Part shown: positions 33,149 through 42,218 of the stretch, piece by piece
How the letters are laid out: every line of letters starts with the position of its first letter
How positions within the stretch are numbered: position 1 is the first letter of the stretch
Assembly (NCBI RefSeq): GCF_017948595.1
Contig: NZ_JAGFBV010000021.1
Span: forward strand, 1-64,000
Source of the DNA: Flavobacterium geliluteum
GTDB taxonomy: Bacteria > Bacteroidota > Bacteroidia > Flavobacteriales > Flavobacteriaceae
Direction: 5' to 3'
Length of the DNA: 64,000 nucleotides
Position numbers and translations under genes: made by a program
The notes under the pieces: model-generated
What the model was told of the DNA's origin: nothing
Database searches by the model: none
The model's input: the letters and a program-made list of their open reading frames with translations, nothing else

Positions 33149-33210
33149 AATTGTTTCAAATTCATAATTTTTTGTTTGATTATTGTTATCTAATGTCGTT
33201 GCTACTAAAG

Positions 33211-33218
33211 TACATTTG
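33211..33218 (+). promoter_or_regulatory. -7 promoter element upstream of the cupin gene
   Basis: TACATTTG matches TAnnTTTG and gives a leader of about 180 bases before the ATG at 33399. No -33 TTG at the usual spacing was seen. Confidence 0.4.
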
Positions 33219-33398
33219 TATCGAAATAAGTAGTAAAAATACCTGTTGGTAGTTGACGAACTGCCAATATACTACCCAAAAACAACTTTTGTTTTCCTTA
33301 TTTACTGCTGTCAGCACTATCATAAACGGATTCTATTCTGGAACCAGCAAGCAACATTGTTCATTTTTTAATACAAACCAATTTAACACAACTATACC

Positions 33399-33803
33399 AT
33401 GCCAACACCTTACACCATTAGTATCGAAGAAGGAAAAATACCCAATACGTATATGACTGGCGATGTTACTTATAAAAAACAAACCAGTACCATTCATCCC
33501 GAAAATACCATTATTAAAGAAGTGGCTTTTGAGCCCGGTGCGAGATGCAACTGGCACATCAATGCGAGTTTGCAGCTGCTTATTGCAACAGACGGCATTG
33601 GTTATTTTCAGGAAAAAGGGGCAGCTATACGATTGCTTCACAAAGACGAAGTCGTAACCATATTACCGGGAGTAGAACATTGGTATGGCGCCACACCCTT
33701 TAGCCGATTCGCCCAAATATCGATCATAACAGAAATAGACAAAGGCAAAGGAATTTGGCTCGAAAGCGTGAGTGACGATGAATATTATAATTTTGGAAAG
33801 TAA
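33399..33803 (+). CDS. Small cupin-domain protein
   Basis: The 134-residue protein is a single-domain cupin. The first cupin motif is seen as EPGARCNWHINASLQLLIATDGIGYFQEKG, and the second as PGVEHWYGATP, with His in both motifs that can bind a metal. Such proteins (carboxymuconolactone decarboxylase-associated type) often accompany AraC regulators and aldo-keto reductases in flavobacteria. The exact reaction, if any, is unknown. It lies downstream of the AraC gene in the same direction and ends before a terminator. Confidence 0.82.
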   Translation: MPTPYTISIEEGKIPNTYMTGDVTYKKQTSTIHPENTIIKEVAFEPGARCNWHINASLQLLIATDGIGYFQEKGAAIRLLHKDEVVTILPGVEHWYGATPFSRFAQISIITEIDKGKGIWLESVSDDEYYNFGK

Positions 33804-33825
33804 GTTTTTCATCTAAAAAAAATAC

Positions 33826-33859
33826 AAAAAGTCCCAATTCATTACGAAGAGGGACTTTT
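33826..33859 (+). terminator. Rho-independent terminator
   Basis: AAAAAGTCCC pairs with GGGACTTTT just beyond the cupin gene. It lies between convergent genes and may also serve the permease gene ending at 33878. Confidence 0.75.
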
Positions 33860-33877
33860 ATTATGGAAATAAAAAAA

Positions 33878-35236
33878 TTAATAAGCCTTAAACTGATTTC
33901 TTTTTTTAAATTTCCACCAACCTAAAAAAACTAATATTATATTGAAAACCAATAACGGAAGAAAGGCTTTTACAACGTTTATTTTTGATGTATCAGTAAA
34001 AGTTTCCACTTTAAATTTTTCCCAGTTTTCTTTCTCTACTGCTTCCTCACCAAATATTTTGGGATAAAAATACAGACGCATTTTTTCATGAAATTTTTTG
34101 GTTTCTTTTAGAAATAAAAGCTGATTGCCTAAATCAGATTTGGCAATTTCGTTGAGCTGTATTTGCGCGTGTAAACTAGGAATAAATTGTGCAATAGTTT
34201 GACTCGCTTTGTTTCTTTGCTCTAATTTTAGGGCTAATTCCTGAGATTCTTTGCTCGAATCATCATCACCCATTTGCTGCATTGCATAATACCAAAGCCA
34301 ACTGAATTCTTTGTCAGGCAAAGCATAACTTTTGAATTGCGGATAATGAGCAAAAAACTTAGACATTGTAATCTTTTTGTCCATATCCCATTTCTCATGA
34401 TAAGCATTTCGCTGTTTTACAGTCAATTCTAATGCTTCTGGCACAGGATATTGATTGGTGATATAAGTATTGATTGTAGCAGGCAAAATGATCATCAGAA
34501 ACAACCAGATCGTCAATAAAATAACGGCATTAAAATTAGAATTTTTTTGCAGCGAAACGATAAAAAAGCAAATGGCAAACCAGAAGAACACGTACAAAAT
34601 CCCGATGCCGTAGAAAATTAGAAACGAGAAATCAAGAGGAATATCCAAAAGAAAAACCGACATAAATAGTACTATTGATAAAAGAGAAACCAAGCTTAGT
34701 ATTCTGATATAAAATAGTTTAAGAATGTACAAAAAGATATTTGAGCTTTGTGTCGCCACAATTTTCCAGGTTCCGCTTTCTTTTTCCTCAGAAACTAAAT
34801 TGTATGAAAAAGCAATTATCAATAAAGGGAAAAGATAAATCAGTACAAAACTAAAATCGATATTGCCTAACAGAAGATTGTTCGGATTATTCAGCTCAGC
34901 ATCATATTTTTGTCCTTCGAGACCACGAATCGTTACACTTTGTATCGACGGATTGACATCGCGCTGCCCAATTGCCAAACTGTTTATAGGAAGAGTTTGG
35001 TTGACCAATGAAAACTTTACATAATAAAGCAAAAGACCAATTTCATCAGCGTGAAATTTAACATTTTTAGCAATATGCTCTTTCTGGTAGATCTTTGCTT
35101 CAATGTTATTTTGGTTTTGCTTTTTCTGATATTGTTGTCCTATTAAAAGGCTTAAACAGCTTATTATTAAAAGAAATAATAATCCAATTTTGGTTCCCCT
35201 TGAGCGGAAGAAGTTTTTAAATAGTAGTGCTAACAT
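33878..35236 (-). CDS. ABC-2-type permease (DUF3526-like), second copy
   Basis: This 452-residue inner-membrane protein has an N-terminal membrane segment (about 15-31), a large extracytoplasmic loop and a cluster of about five further helices. The motif LVSEEKESGTWKIVATQS fits the conserved E-x-G-T loop of ABC-2 permeases such as NosY. It is the last gene of the minus-strand operon: 1 base after the sister permease, itself 9 bases after the TonB receptor. It probably forms a heterodimer with the sister permease around the ATPase encoded at 39184-39879. Confidence 0.8.
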   Translation of the reverse strand: MLALLFKNFFRSRGTKIGLLFLLIISCLSLLIGQQYQKKQNQNNIEAKIYQKEHIAKNVKFHADEIGLLLYYVKFSLVNQTLPINSLAIGQRDVNPSIQSVTIRGLEGQKYDAELNNPNNLLLGNIDFSFVLIYLFPLLIIAFSYNLVSEEKESGTWKIVATQSSNIFLYILKLFYIRILSLVSLLSIVLFMSVFLLDIPLDFSFLIFYGIGILYVFFWFAICFFIVSLQKNSNFNAVILLTIWLFLMIILPATINTYITNQYPVPEALELTVKQRNAYHEKWDMDKKITMSKFFAHYPQFKSYALPDKEFSWLWYYAMQQMGDDDSSKESQELALKLEQRNKASQTIAQFIPSLHAQIQLNEIAKSDLGNQLLFLKETKKFHEKMRLYFYPKIFGEEAVEKENWEKFKVETFTDTSKINVVKAFLPLLVFNIILVFLGWWKFKKRNQFKAY

Positions 35237-35237
35237 A

Positions 35238-36686
35238 TTAAATTGCTTTGAGGTTTTTAGCTGCCAGTCTGATTAAAATAAACAACAAACCAACCCAGAG
35301 AATAATTGAGAATATTGAAATGATTTCGTTTTTTAAAACTAAAAACACCCCTTTTGGCTGATAGTAGAATTCTTGTACATCGGCCCAGTGATTTTTATGA
35401 ATAGTATAAGGCTTGTCGCCAGGTTTTTGCTTTTTATTACTAATGTATTTGATCTGCAAGGCATTCATCTTTTGCGCCATATCATAACGATATTTTTCGG
35501 CTTGCTTTTGAAAATCGATGTACGAATCATAATCGGTATTGGACAATGCCATCGATAAATTTTTTATGGCGATATACGGATTTACAAATGAAATCGCTTT
35601 TGAAAAACTATTCTGCTTATCATACACCTGCAACAAAGTATCCAAATGTTGGTTGTAAATGCGAGCACTGATTTTTTCGCCCTCAGCCATTATAAAACCA
35701 GAGTAATTAAATGGTAATTTCTGTACAGAATCAACTTTGTAAGCAAGAAGCAAAGAGTCTTTGATTGCTTTGTAGTGCACATCGTTCGGATTGTGACTGT
35801 CGCCTTGTTGCAAAATGTCTTTTTCGATATTGCTATTAAATTGTATTTTCGAAGGAGCTTCATAAATGTATGCCCCCAGAGCCTGTGTGCCTCTTGGTAG
35901 AATAATTGTAAAAATTAACCATATACCTATTAGCGAAATCAATGCTTTTTTGGAGGTTGCGCTTGCCGCGGAAATAAGAACAGCAATGGTGCAGAAAAAC
36001 ATTAAATAAATAAAATGAAAACCGATAAAAAGCAACAATTTGATCGTTTCATCCCATGAAATGGTAAAGTTCTGAAGCAACATCCAAATAAAAACAAGTA
36101 CCATTATTGCAGGAACAAAGAGCATCATAATGACGCTGGCAATTCCAAATATTTTGCCCCATAAAAGTTCTTTCCAGCTAACGCCCTGACTCAGGATTAG
36201 CTTTAAAGTTCCGTTTTCTCTTTCGGCTGCGATCGCATTAAAACCAATAAAAAAAATAAGCAAAGGCAATAAGATTTGCAATATCATTGCGATAGTAATT
36301 TCTCCAAAGCGAAGCATACTGTTTGAGAAACCCGCTTCAGAGAAATTGGCGGTATTTTGCTTGTGAGCTTCGAGAAAAATGGCGTTACCAAAAAACGGTT
36401 CCATTCCAAATTCAAAAACGCTTAAAGAAGTATTTTTTCTAAAAGCAAAATTGCCGTAATGTGCCATTCTATGCGGATTTTTGTCCGGATTTTTGAGCCA
36501 GTCTTCTCGCGATTGCTGTTGGTATTTTTCGCTTGTATGACGCTGGTGAGTATATTTTTGCCAGCCTGAAAAAGCAGCGTATAATAGTAAAATACCAATA
36601 AAAAGAATGATGATTAATACGGCGGTATTTCTAAAAACACTATTTTTAAAATGCTTGGCTATTAAAATTTTGTTATGTAATGACAT
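35238..36686 (-). CDS. ABC-2-type permease (DUF3526-like), first copy
   Basis: The 482-residue protein has one N-terminal membrane segment, a long extracytoplasmic loop and about five to six helices in the rest. Its ERENGTLKLILSQGVSWKELLWGK loop is the ABC-2 permease signature. It resembles the NosY/DUF3526 branch rather than lipoprotein-export or drug-type ABC-2 transporters. It is 9 bases downstream of the TonB receptor gene and 1 base upstream of the other permease, so the three are surely one transcript. Confidence 0.8.
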   Translation of the reverse strand: MSLHNKILIAKHFKNSVFRNTAVLIIILFIGILLLYAAFSGWQKYTHQRHTSEKYQQQSREDWLKNPDKNPHRMAHYGNFAFRKNTSLSVFEFGMEPFFGNAIFLEAHKQNTANFSEAGFSNSMLRFGEITIAMILQILLPLLIFFIGFNAIAAERENGTLKLILSQGVSWKELLWGKIFGIASVIMMLFVPAIMVLVFIWMLLQNFTISWDETIKLLLFIGFHFIYLMFFCTIAVLISAASATSKKALISLIGIWLIFTIILPRGTQALGAYIYEAPSKIQFNSNIEKDILQQGDSHNPNDVHYKAIKDSLLLAYKVDSVQKLPFNYSGFIMAEGEKISARIYNQHLDTLLQVYDKQNSFSKAISFVNPYIAIKNLSMALSNTDYDSYIDFQKQAEKYRYDMAQKMNALQIKYISNKKQKPGDKPYTIHKNHWADVQEFYYQPKGVFLVLKNEIISIFSIILWVGLLFILIRLAAKNLKAI

Positions 36687-36695
36687 GGTTACAGC

Positions 36696-39149
36696 TTAAA
36701 ATTTATAAGTTACGGTGAGAGTGGCATTTCTTGGGGCTCCGGGAAATAAGCGGAGATAGTTTTGAGCTCCCAGCCAATACGTTTTATTTAGTAAATTACC
36801 TGCATTAATGGCAATTTGCATGTTGCTTTTTGTAGGTTTGTAATAAAGTGCAGCATCAAAAACGGTAAAATCCGGAATTGTAAAATCTCTTGTAAACCAA
36901 GGAATTTTGCTGCTTTGGTATTGCATTCCCAAACCAATTCCGAAATCACTTAAAGCTGAAGCCGAATCAAAATTGTAACGTGTCCAGAGATTGGCACTAT
37001 TTTTTGGCGTATTTTGTTTTCGGGCTCCAATCAAAGAGGCCTCTCTATCGTTGGTAATTTCGGCATCAATATAACTGTAAGAAGCGTTTATTTGCCAGTT
37101 GGTAGTGATGTATCCAGCAATGTCGCATTCGAAGCCACGACTGCGTTCAGCGCCTCTTGTAACCAATAAATCAGGATTGATAGGATCATTGGCATTCATC
37201 AGAATGTTTCGCTGATTGATTTCATAAACCGCCGCATTTATACTTATTTTGTTGTTGAATAACGTAGCTTTTGCTCCAAATTCTTTCAGATTACTTTCCA
37301 GAGGGTCAAACAAACTTCCTGCAGGCAATGATCCTGTTTGTGGCATTAATGTAACTGTATTAGACTGTGGCTGATAGCCCTCCAGATACGTCGTGTAGAT
37401 ATTTACAGCATCGTTAATTGCATAAGTCACACCAACTCGGGGCAACAAGGCCGATTTTTTTACCGTCAATTCATTCGTTGTTTCATAATTGGTAATGTCT
37501 TCAAACCATTCGTTTCTTAAACCCAGTAAAAAAGTAAATTTTGCCCACTGAATCTGATCCTGAATATAAATAGCATTGGTCGTTGTGAGTGCCGATGGCA
37601 AGGCAGTTCTCACATTCAAAGTATAATCTTCAATGTTTCGAAGGGTGTAGGTGGGAGTATTCAAATTAAAATAATTAACATTAGGCTTTGGCAAAACCAC
37701 GCCATCTATGGTGGTCGTCTGATAGTTATCGGCGTTAGCCAGAACAAACGTACTGGCAACAGTTCCGTCTTTTAGTAAATAACCTCTTGCTGCATTTTGG
37801 CCACCACCTTTGGTTTTGTTCCAACTGCTCAAATCATATCCGGTTAGTAATTTGTGACGGAGTTTTCCGGTTTTAAAATCAAAATTAAAATAAGCGTTCA
37901 AATTATCGACATTCCAATATTGCTGGCGTTGCACAAATTGCATCATTGCCAGACTCGCTACCGGCTGGTTGTTGATGTCTACAGCAAAAGCATTGGTAGT
38001 GCGGTGTTCCTGAAGGTTTTCTGTCCAGGATTGTTTCATATACGAAGCATTAAAACCAATTTTTGAAGTAAATTTATGTGCAAAATTGGTCATCAAAATC
38101 ATTTCCTTCGACTTAAAAAAATCATTTGGAGCTCCCAGATTAAGGCTTATCGGTGTTTTGTTCAAATTGGTTGTTCCAGCCACAGCTCCAAAAATGGGCT
38201 GACCTCTGTCGAGATTTCCCGTCATGTCGCTCAGTATCAATTCGGTATTAATGGCGGTTTTTTCATTCGGAATATAACTGAAAGAAGGAGAGATTAAAAA
38301 CGATTTGTTTCCCACCAAATCACGAAAGGATTTCGCCTCTTGATACGCTCCGTTTACTCGGTATAAAAGTGTTTTAGATTCGTTTAAAGGTCCTGTAAAA
38401 TCAAGAGTTCCTCTAAAAGTGCTAAAACTTCCGACACTTAAACTAACTTCTTTACGATCAACAGCCAACGGTTTTTTGGTCACCAGATTGATACTTCCGC
38501 CCGGATCAACAGAAGAAAAAGTGGCACTAGATGGTCCTTTGATTACTTCAACACGTTCTATATTATTTGTTAAAGGCTGTAAAAAATAGTATTGACGTGT
38601 ACGCATGCCGTTGATGATTTGGCCTTCTTCATTTTGACTGATACCTCTAATGGAATATTGGTTGTAATAGCTAGACGGAATTACGCCACTGGCCATTTTT
38701 ACGGCATCTGCGAGATAAAAAGCATTTTTGTCGGCAATTAATTCTTTGGTAATTGTCGAGATAGATTGTGGAATATCTTTATTGAGTGCTGCAATTTTTG
38801 TTGCCGAAAAAGAATAATCACTATTGTATTTTTTAGAAGCACGACCAAGGATTTCGACCGTTTGCAACTCGTTTCGATCAGAATTGATTTCGATATTTAG
38901 AAATTTTGCACCCGATTTTACTTGAATTGTCTTGTAACCTGCGGCCGTAATTTCTAGTATTCCTTCGCCTTCAATAGCAAAGTTCCCGTCTGTTGCAGTG
39001 GTGGTTTGCAGATCAGAATTCAGTAATTTAATGGTTGCACCCGCGATTCCTTCTTTGGTGTCGCTATCGGTGATTTTTCCTGTAATTTGTTGGGCGTTTA
39101 TAATATTCATCCCAAGGAAGAGGAATAAAATGAGGTGTAAATGTTTCAT
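36696..39149 (-). CDS. TonB-dependent outer-membrane receptor (siderophore type)
   Basis: This is an energised outer-membrane importer of about 817 residues. It has a signal peptide (MKHLHLILFLFLGMNIINAQ, about 1-19) and an N-terminal carboxypeptidase-like regulatory domain (about 20-100). A plug follows, with GVIPSSYYNQYSIRGIS and VEVIKGPSSATFSSVDPGGSINLVTKKP, and then a barrel ending in LTVTYKF with the C-terminal Phe. The plug is of the ferrichrome/FhuA class. I start at the internal ATG (39149), because it creates a proper signal peptide and avoids overlapping the ATPase gene; the longer open frame would add 32 basic residues. Cognate ligand is unknown; the context (DUF3526 ABC, His-rich protein) could fit copper or iron. 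Confidence 0.88.
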   Translation of the reverse strand: MKHLHLILFLFLGMNIINAQQITGKITDSDTKEGIAGATIKLLNSDLQTTTATDGNFAIEGEGILEITAAGYKTIQVKSGAKFLNIEINSDRNELQTVEILGRASKKYNSDYSFSATKIAALNKDIPQSISTITKELIADKNAFYLADAVKMASGVIPSSYYNQYSIRGISQNEEGQIINGMRTRQYYFLQPLTNNIERVEVIKGPSSATFSSVDPGGSINLVTKKPLAVDRKEVSLSVGSFSTFRGTLDFTGPLNESKTLLYRVNGAYQEAKSFRDLVGNKSFLISPSFSYIPNEKTAINTELILSDMTGNLDRGQPIFGAVAGTTNLNKTPISLNLGAPNDFFKSKEMILMTNFAHKFTSKIGFNASYMKQSWTENLQEHRTTNAFAVDINNQPVASLAMMQFVQRQQYWNVDNLNAYFNFDFKTGKLRHKLLTGYDLSSWNKTKGGGQNAARGYLLKDGTVASTFVLANADNYQTTTIDGVVLPKPNVNYFNLNTPTYTLRNIEDYTLNVRTALPSALTTTNAIYIQDQIQWAKFTFLLGLRNEWFEDITNYETTNELTVKKSALLPRVGVTYAINDAVNIYTTYLEGYQPQSNTVTLMPQTGSLPAGSLFDPLESNLKEFGAKATLFNNKISINAAVYEINQRNILMNANDPINPDLLVTRGAERSRGFECDIAGYITTNWQINASYSYIDAEITNDREASLIGARKQNTPKNSANLWTRYNFDSASALSDFGIGLGMQYQSSKIPWFTRDFTIPDFTVFDAALYYKPTKSNMQIAINAGNLLNKTYWLGAQNYLRLFPGAPRNATLTVTYKF

Positions 39150-39183
39150 TATGGTAGGTGGATAAAGAGGGTTGTATCTCCGT

Positions 39184-39879
39184 TTAGACAGTTTGTAAAT
39201 ATAAATCTTCAAGCTCGTTGGCTGATATTGCCGCAGCTTCAACAATGGTCATAAGATTTCCCTGTTTCATGATTCCGATGTGTGTTGCGACTTCTCTGGC
39301 TCTAAAAATATCATGAGTGGCCATCAATATGGCAGTTCCTTCGGCTGAAAGTTCTTTTAGAATTTGCGAAAACTCATTAGAAGCTTTTGGGTCTAATCCG
39401 CTTGTGGGCTCGTCAAGCAATAAAACCTTTGCTTGTTTGGCGATAGCGATGGCAATGCCTACTTTTTGTCTCATTCCTTTAGAATAGCCACCTAAGGTCT
39501 GATGATGAGCCGTTGTTTGTAATCCAGCTTTGTTTAAAAAATAAGCCAATTCTCCTTCAGAATATTTAAAACCTGCCAAAGACGAGAAGAATTTAAGATT
39601 CTCTATTCCGGTTAGATTAGGATATAACATTACAGTTTCGGGAATATAAGCGATATGCTTTTTAGTCTCTTGCGGGTTTTGAGTAACCGAAATATCATTT
39701 ATTTTTAATTCTCCTTCTGTAGGCTCAATAAACCCCAAAAAAAGATTGATAGTAGTGGTTTTTCCAGCACCATTCTGCCCCAATAATGCAAAGATTTCTC
39801 CTTTTTTAATGGTTAAATTCAGCGCATTCAGTGCAATTTGATTGCCATATTTTTTAGTTAGGTTTTCTGCTATAAGCAT
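39184..39879 (-). CDS. ABC transporter ATP-binding protein
   Basis: A 231-residue cytoplasmic ATPase, the first gene of the operon. Walker A is LGQNGAGKTTT near residue 35; the signature is GGYSKGMRQKVGIAIA, a variant of LSGGQ; Walker B is VLLLDEPTSGLDP. The C-terminal His switch sits in MATHDIF. Sequence resembles NosF/CcmA-type ATPases that serve ABC-2 permeases. The TonB gene follows 34 bases later, then two permeases. Confidence 0.92.
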   Translation of the reverse strand: MLIAENLTKKYGNQIALNALNLTIKKGEIFALLGQNGAGKTTTINLFLGFIEPTEGELKINDISVTQNPQETKKHIAYIPETVMLYPNLTGIENLKFFSSLAGFKYSEGELAYFLNKAGLQTTAHHQTLGGYSKGMRQKVGIAIAIAKQAKVLLLDEPTSGLDPKASNEFSQILKELSAEGTAILMATHDIFRAREVATHIGIMKQGNLMTIVEAAAISANELEDLYLQTV

Positions 39880-40161
39880 AGTATGTGTTTGTTTTGGATT
39901 GATATTAGAATACTATAAATCACCAATATTCAATAATGTTTTACTATTGAAAGTCAGTTGAATAGGATAATTGAAATGATGATAAAGCCCAGCACAAATA
40001 CTACAAAAGAGTACTTGCCAACTGTCTCGACAAAAAAGTGTAGTATAAATTAGTGCTGTAAAAAAATATCAAAAGCGTAGTGTAACCAGTAATTGTCTTG
40101 TCATTATTTAAAAACAAGACACAACTCTACTTTTATATTCAAATACAAATCTAATTTAGGA
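39880..40161. other. Intergenic region with a hairpin
   Basis: No gene is seen. TGTCTTGT and ACAAGACA (about 40095-40122) form a hairpin just past the stop of the His/Cys-rich gene and may terminate it on the minus strand. Confidence 0.4.
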
Positions 40162-40512
40162 TTATAAAAGGGCAGGAGGTGCACGAAGTGCAAAAAGACT
40201 TCCTTTAAAAAAAGTGGTACTTACTGCAGCATACAAAAATGTGCACGAAGTTGCTTCTGTAAAGTTGGTAAAAGCGGCGTAATAAAAATCGATGGGGATA
40301 AAAGTACTGAAAGCAAAGTGGCAGATAGAACAATCACTATCAATGGAGTGACTGTGCGTAATTTGATTTTTGCTGGTACTATCACTGTGATCGCAATGTG
40401 TTTCGGTAATTTGCCTGTACACATGTTCGTAAGAATGAACGGTCTGAAACAGCATTGCAAACAATACTACCAGAGATACGGCAAAATTAAGGAAGGCAAA
40501 TTTGTTTTTCAT
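40162..40512 (-). CDS. His/Cys-rich small exported protein (DUF2946-like)
   Basis: This 116-residue protein has a hydrophobic leader (about residues 5-26), a cluster of His, Asp and Cys residues (ETHCDHSD, HSHSIDSDCSICHF) and a C-terminal RAPPALL-type tail. The tail and CxxC motif resemble the DUF2946 family, often found beside copper-related genes. The metal-binding look is visible in the sequence; the copper assignment is inferred. It lies upstream of the ABC/TonB operon on the same strand, 280 bases away. Confidence 0.7.
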   Translation of the reverse strand: MKNKFAFLNFAVSLVVLFAMLFQTVHSYEHVYRQITETHCDHSDSTSKNQITHSHSIDSDCSICHFAFSTFIPIDFYYAAFTNFTEATSCTFLYAAVSTTFFKGSLFALRAPPALL

Positions 40513-40586
40513 TCTTTCTGTTTGCTATAACGCAATTAGGTTGCAAATATAGAAATCTTATTTAGAAATATAGCATCGTCTGTAAT

Positions 40587-40622
40587 AAAAAAGAGAGCTG
40601 ATACCAAAGTCAACTCTCTTTT
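40587..40622 (-). terminator. Rho-independent terminator
   Basis: AAAAGAGAG/CTCTCTTTT forms a stem with A/T runs 25 bases past the esterase stop codon on the minus strand. Confidence 0.75.
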
Positions 40623-40646
40623 GAGGCTTAAAAAAAGCGGTATTTT

Positions 40647-41696
40647 TTATTTTAAAGTAGTTTTAATCACCACAGCTGCTTGTTTAATGGCAGTTTGCAC
40701 GGCTGGTACATCCGCAATCGGATTTAACAATCCGTAATCATGAATCATTCCGCTGTATCGTGTTAGGGTTACAGGTACGCCGGCTTCGTTTAGTTTTCTG
40801 GCGTATGCTTCACCTTCGTCTCTTAACACATCATTTTCGGCTGTTTGTACCAGAGCAGGTGGCAGGTTTTTAAGTTCTTCTACACTCGCTTGCAAAGGCG
40901 AAGCATATTTTTCGGTTCTTTTAGAAGCATCTGGCAAGTAGTTATTCCAAAACCATTTCATCATATTTTTGGTCAAAAATCTTCCGTTAGCATAAGAGTT
41001 GTAAGAAGCTGTTTCAAAATTAGCATCCGTAACGGGCCATAATAAAACTTGCAATTTAATATGAGGGCCTTTTTTATCTTTTGCCATCAGCGTAATCGCC
41101 GCGCTCATGTTTCCACCAACACTGTTCCCAACCACGGCAAGGTTTTTACCGTCTACACCAATTTCTTTTCCGTTTTCGGCTACCCATTGGGTGGCAGCAT
41201 ATATTTCGTTTATCGCAACTGGATATTGCGCTTCTGGTGAAGGAGTATAATCTGGAAATACCGCTACAGCGCCACTTTCTACGACTAAATCTCTCACCAA
41301 TCTTCTGTGGGTATGGTAATCTCCTAGAACCCATCCGCCACCGTGGATGAAGATAAACACTGGTGCATTTGCTTTAGCTCCTTTCGGTTTTGTGATATGA
41401 ATGTTTACCTTCAAACCATTCTGAGTAATCACTTTCTCAGATTCTTCAATACCCGAATAATCTACTGCTACAGATTGCTGTGCACCAACCAATACGCCGC
41501 GTGCATCTGCAACACTCAATTGTTCCAGCGGTTTGCCGTTGCCTGAGTTTAATGCTTTCAAGAAGCTGCGTATTTCAGTAAAAACTTCCGGGTCATTTTC
41601 TCCTTTGTATTGTCTTTCTTGTGCCATGGCTATGGTATTTACAGTTAATAATGCAAAAATAAAGATACTGCTTTGTATTAATTTTATAGTTTTCAT
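40647..41696 (-). CDS. Exported HSL-type alpha/beta hydrolase (esterase)
   Basis: This 349-residue esterase has a signal peptide (MKTIKLIQSSIFIFALLTVNTIAMAQ) and the hormone-sensitive-lipase family motifs. HGGGW (oxyanion hole) lies near residue 118 and GNSVGG (nucleophile Ser) near residue 191. The Asp in LRDEGEAYA and His in IHDYGL complete the triad. It should hydrolyse small acyl esters outside the cytoplasm. It is the last gene of an AraC-OsmC-esterase set, 36 bases after osmC, and ends in a terminator. Confidence 0.9.
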   Translation of the reverse strand: MKTIKLIQSSIFIFALLTVNTIAMAQERQYKGENDPEVFTEIRSFLKALNSGNGKPLEQLSVADARGVLVGAQQSVAVDYSGIEESEKVITQNGLKVNIHITKPKGAKANAPVFIFIHGGGWVLGDYHTHRRLVRDLVVESGAVAVFPDYTPSPEAQYPVAINEIYAATQWVAENGKEIGVDGKNLAVVGNSVGGNMSAAITLMAKDKKGPHIKLQVLLWPVTDANFETASYNSYANGRFLTKNMMKWFWNNYLPDASKRTEKYASPLQASVEELKNLPPALVQTAENDVLRDEGEAYARKLNEAGVPVTLTRYSGMIHDYGLLNPIADVPAVQTAIKQAAVVIKTTLK

Positions 41697-41732
41697 AATG
41701 GTATATTTTTAGTGTAATGTTTTGTTTTTTAA

Positions 41733-42143
41733 TTAAATAAGATGTGCTTCCAAAACAATTTCAAAAGAAAAAGCCTGACTTACCGGACAAGTTTGTTCGG
41801 CTCCTTTTGCAATTCTCAAAAATTCTTCTTCAGAAATTCCGGGTACTTTAGCATTCAATACCAATAAGGATTGTGTAATTTTTCCGTCGTTTAAAGTAAT
41901 GGTAGATTGTGTGGTTAATTCTTCTGCAGTAAAACCTGCTGTGGCAAGATCTAAACTCAGTTTCATAGTAAAACAACCAGCATGAGCAGCTGCCAGAAGT
42001 TCTTCAGGATTGGTACCTACGCCTTCGGCAAAGCGGCTGTTAAAAGAATATTGAGTTTGGTTTAATACCGTACTAGCGGTAGTTAGGGTTCCTTTTCCGT
42101 TTTTAATGTCTCCGTTCCAAACGGCTTGAGCTTTACGTTTCAT
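41733..42143 (-). CDS. OsmC-family peroxiredoxin
   Basis: The 136-residue protein is an OsmC/Ohr-type thiol peroxidase that reduces organic hydroperoxides. The two redox cysteines are in AAAHAGCFTMKLSLDL (peroxidatic Cys57) and GAEQTCPVSQAF (resolving Cys near residue 123). The HAGCF form is that of OsmC rather than Ohr. It follows an AraC gene by 75 bases and precedes an esterase by 36, so the three are likely one unit that answers organic peroxide or ester stress. Confidence 0.92.
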   Translation of the reverse strand: MKRKAQAVWNGDIKNGKGTLTTASTVLNQTQYSFNSRFAEGVGTNPEELLAAAHAGCFTMKLSLDLATAGFTAEELTTQSTITLNDGKITQSLLVLNAKVPGISEEEFLRIAKGAEQTCPVSQAFSFEIVLEAHLI

Positions 42144-42218
42144 ATCTTAAAATGTTTATCAGTTATTTTGATGGTACAAAGATATGTCGGTAATAAAGCT
42201 CTGGAAATACACAAAAGT

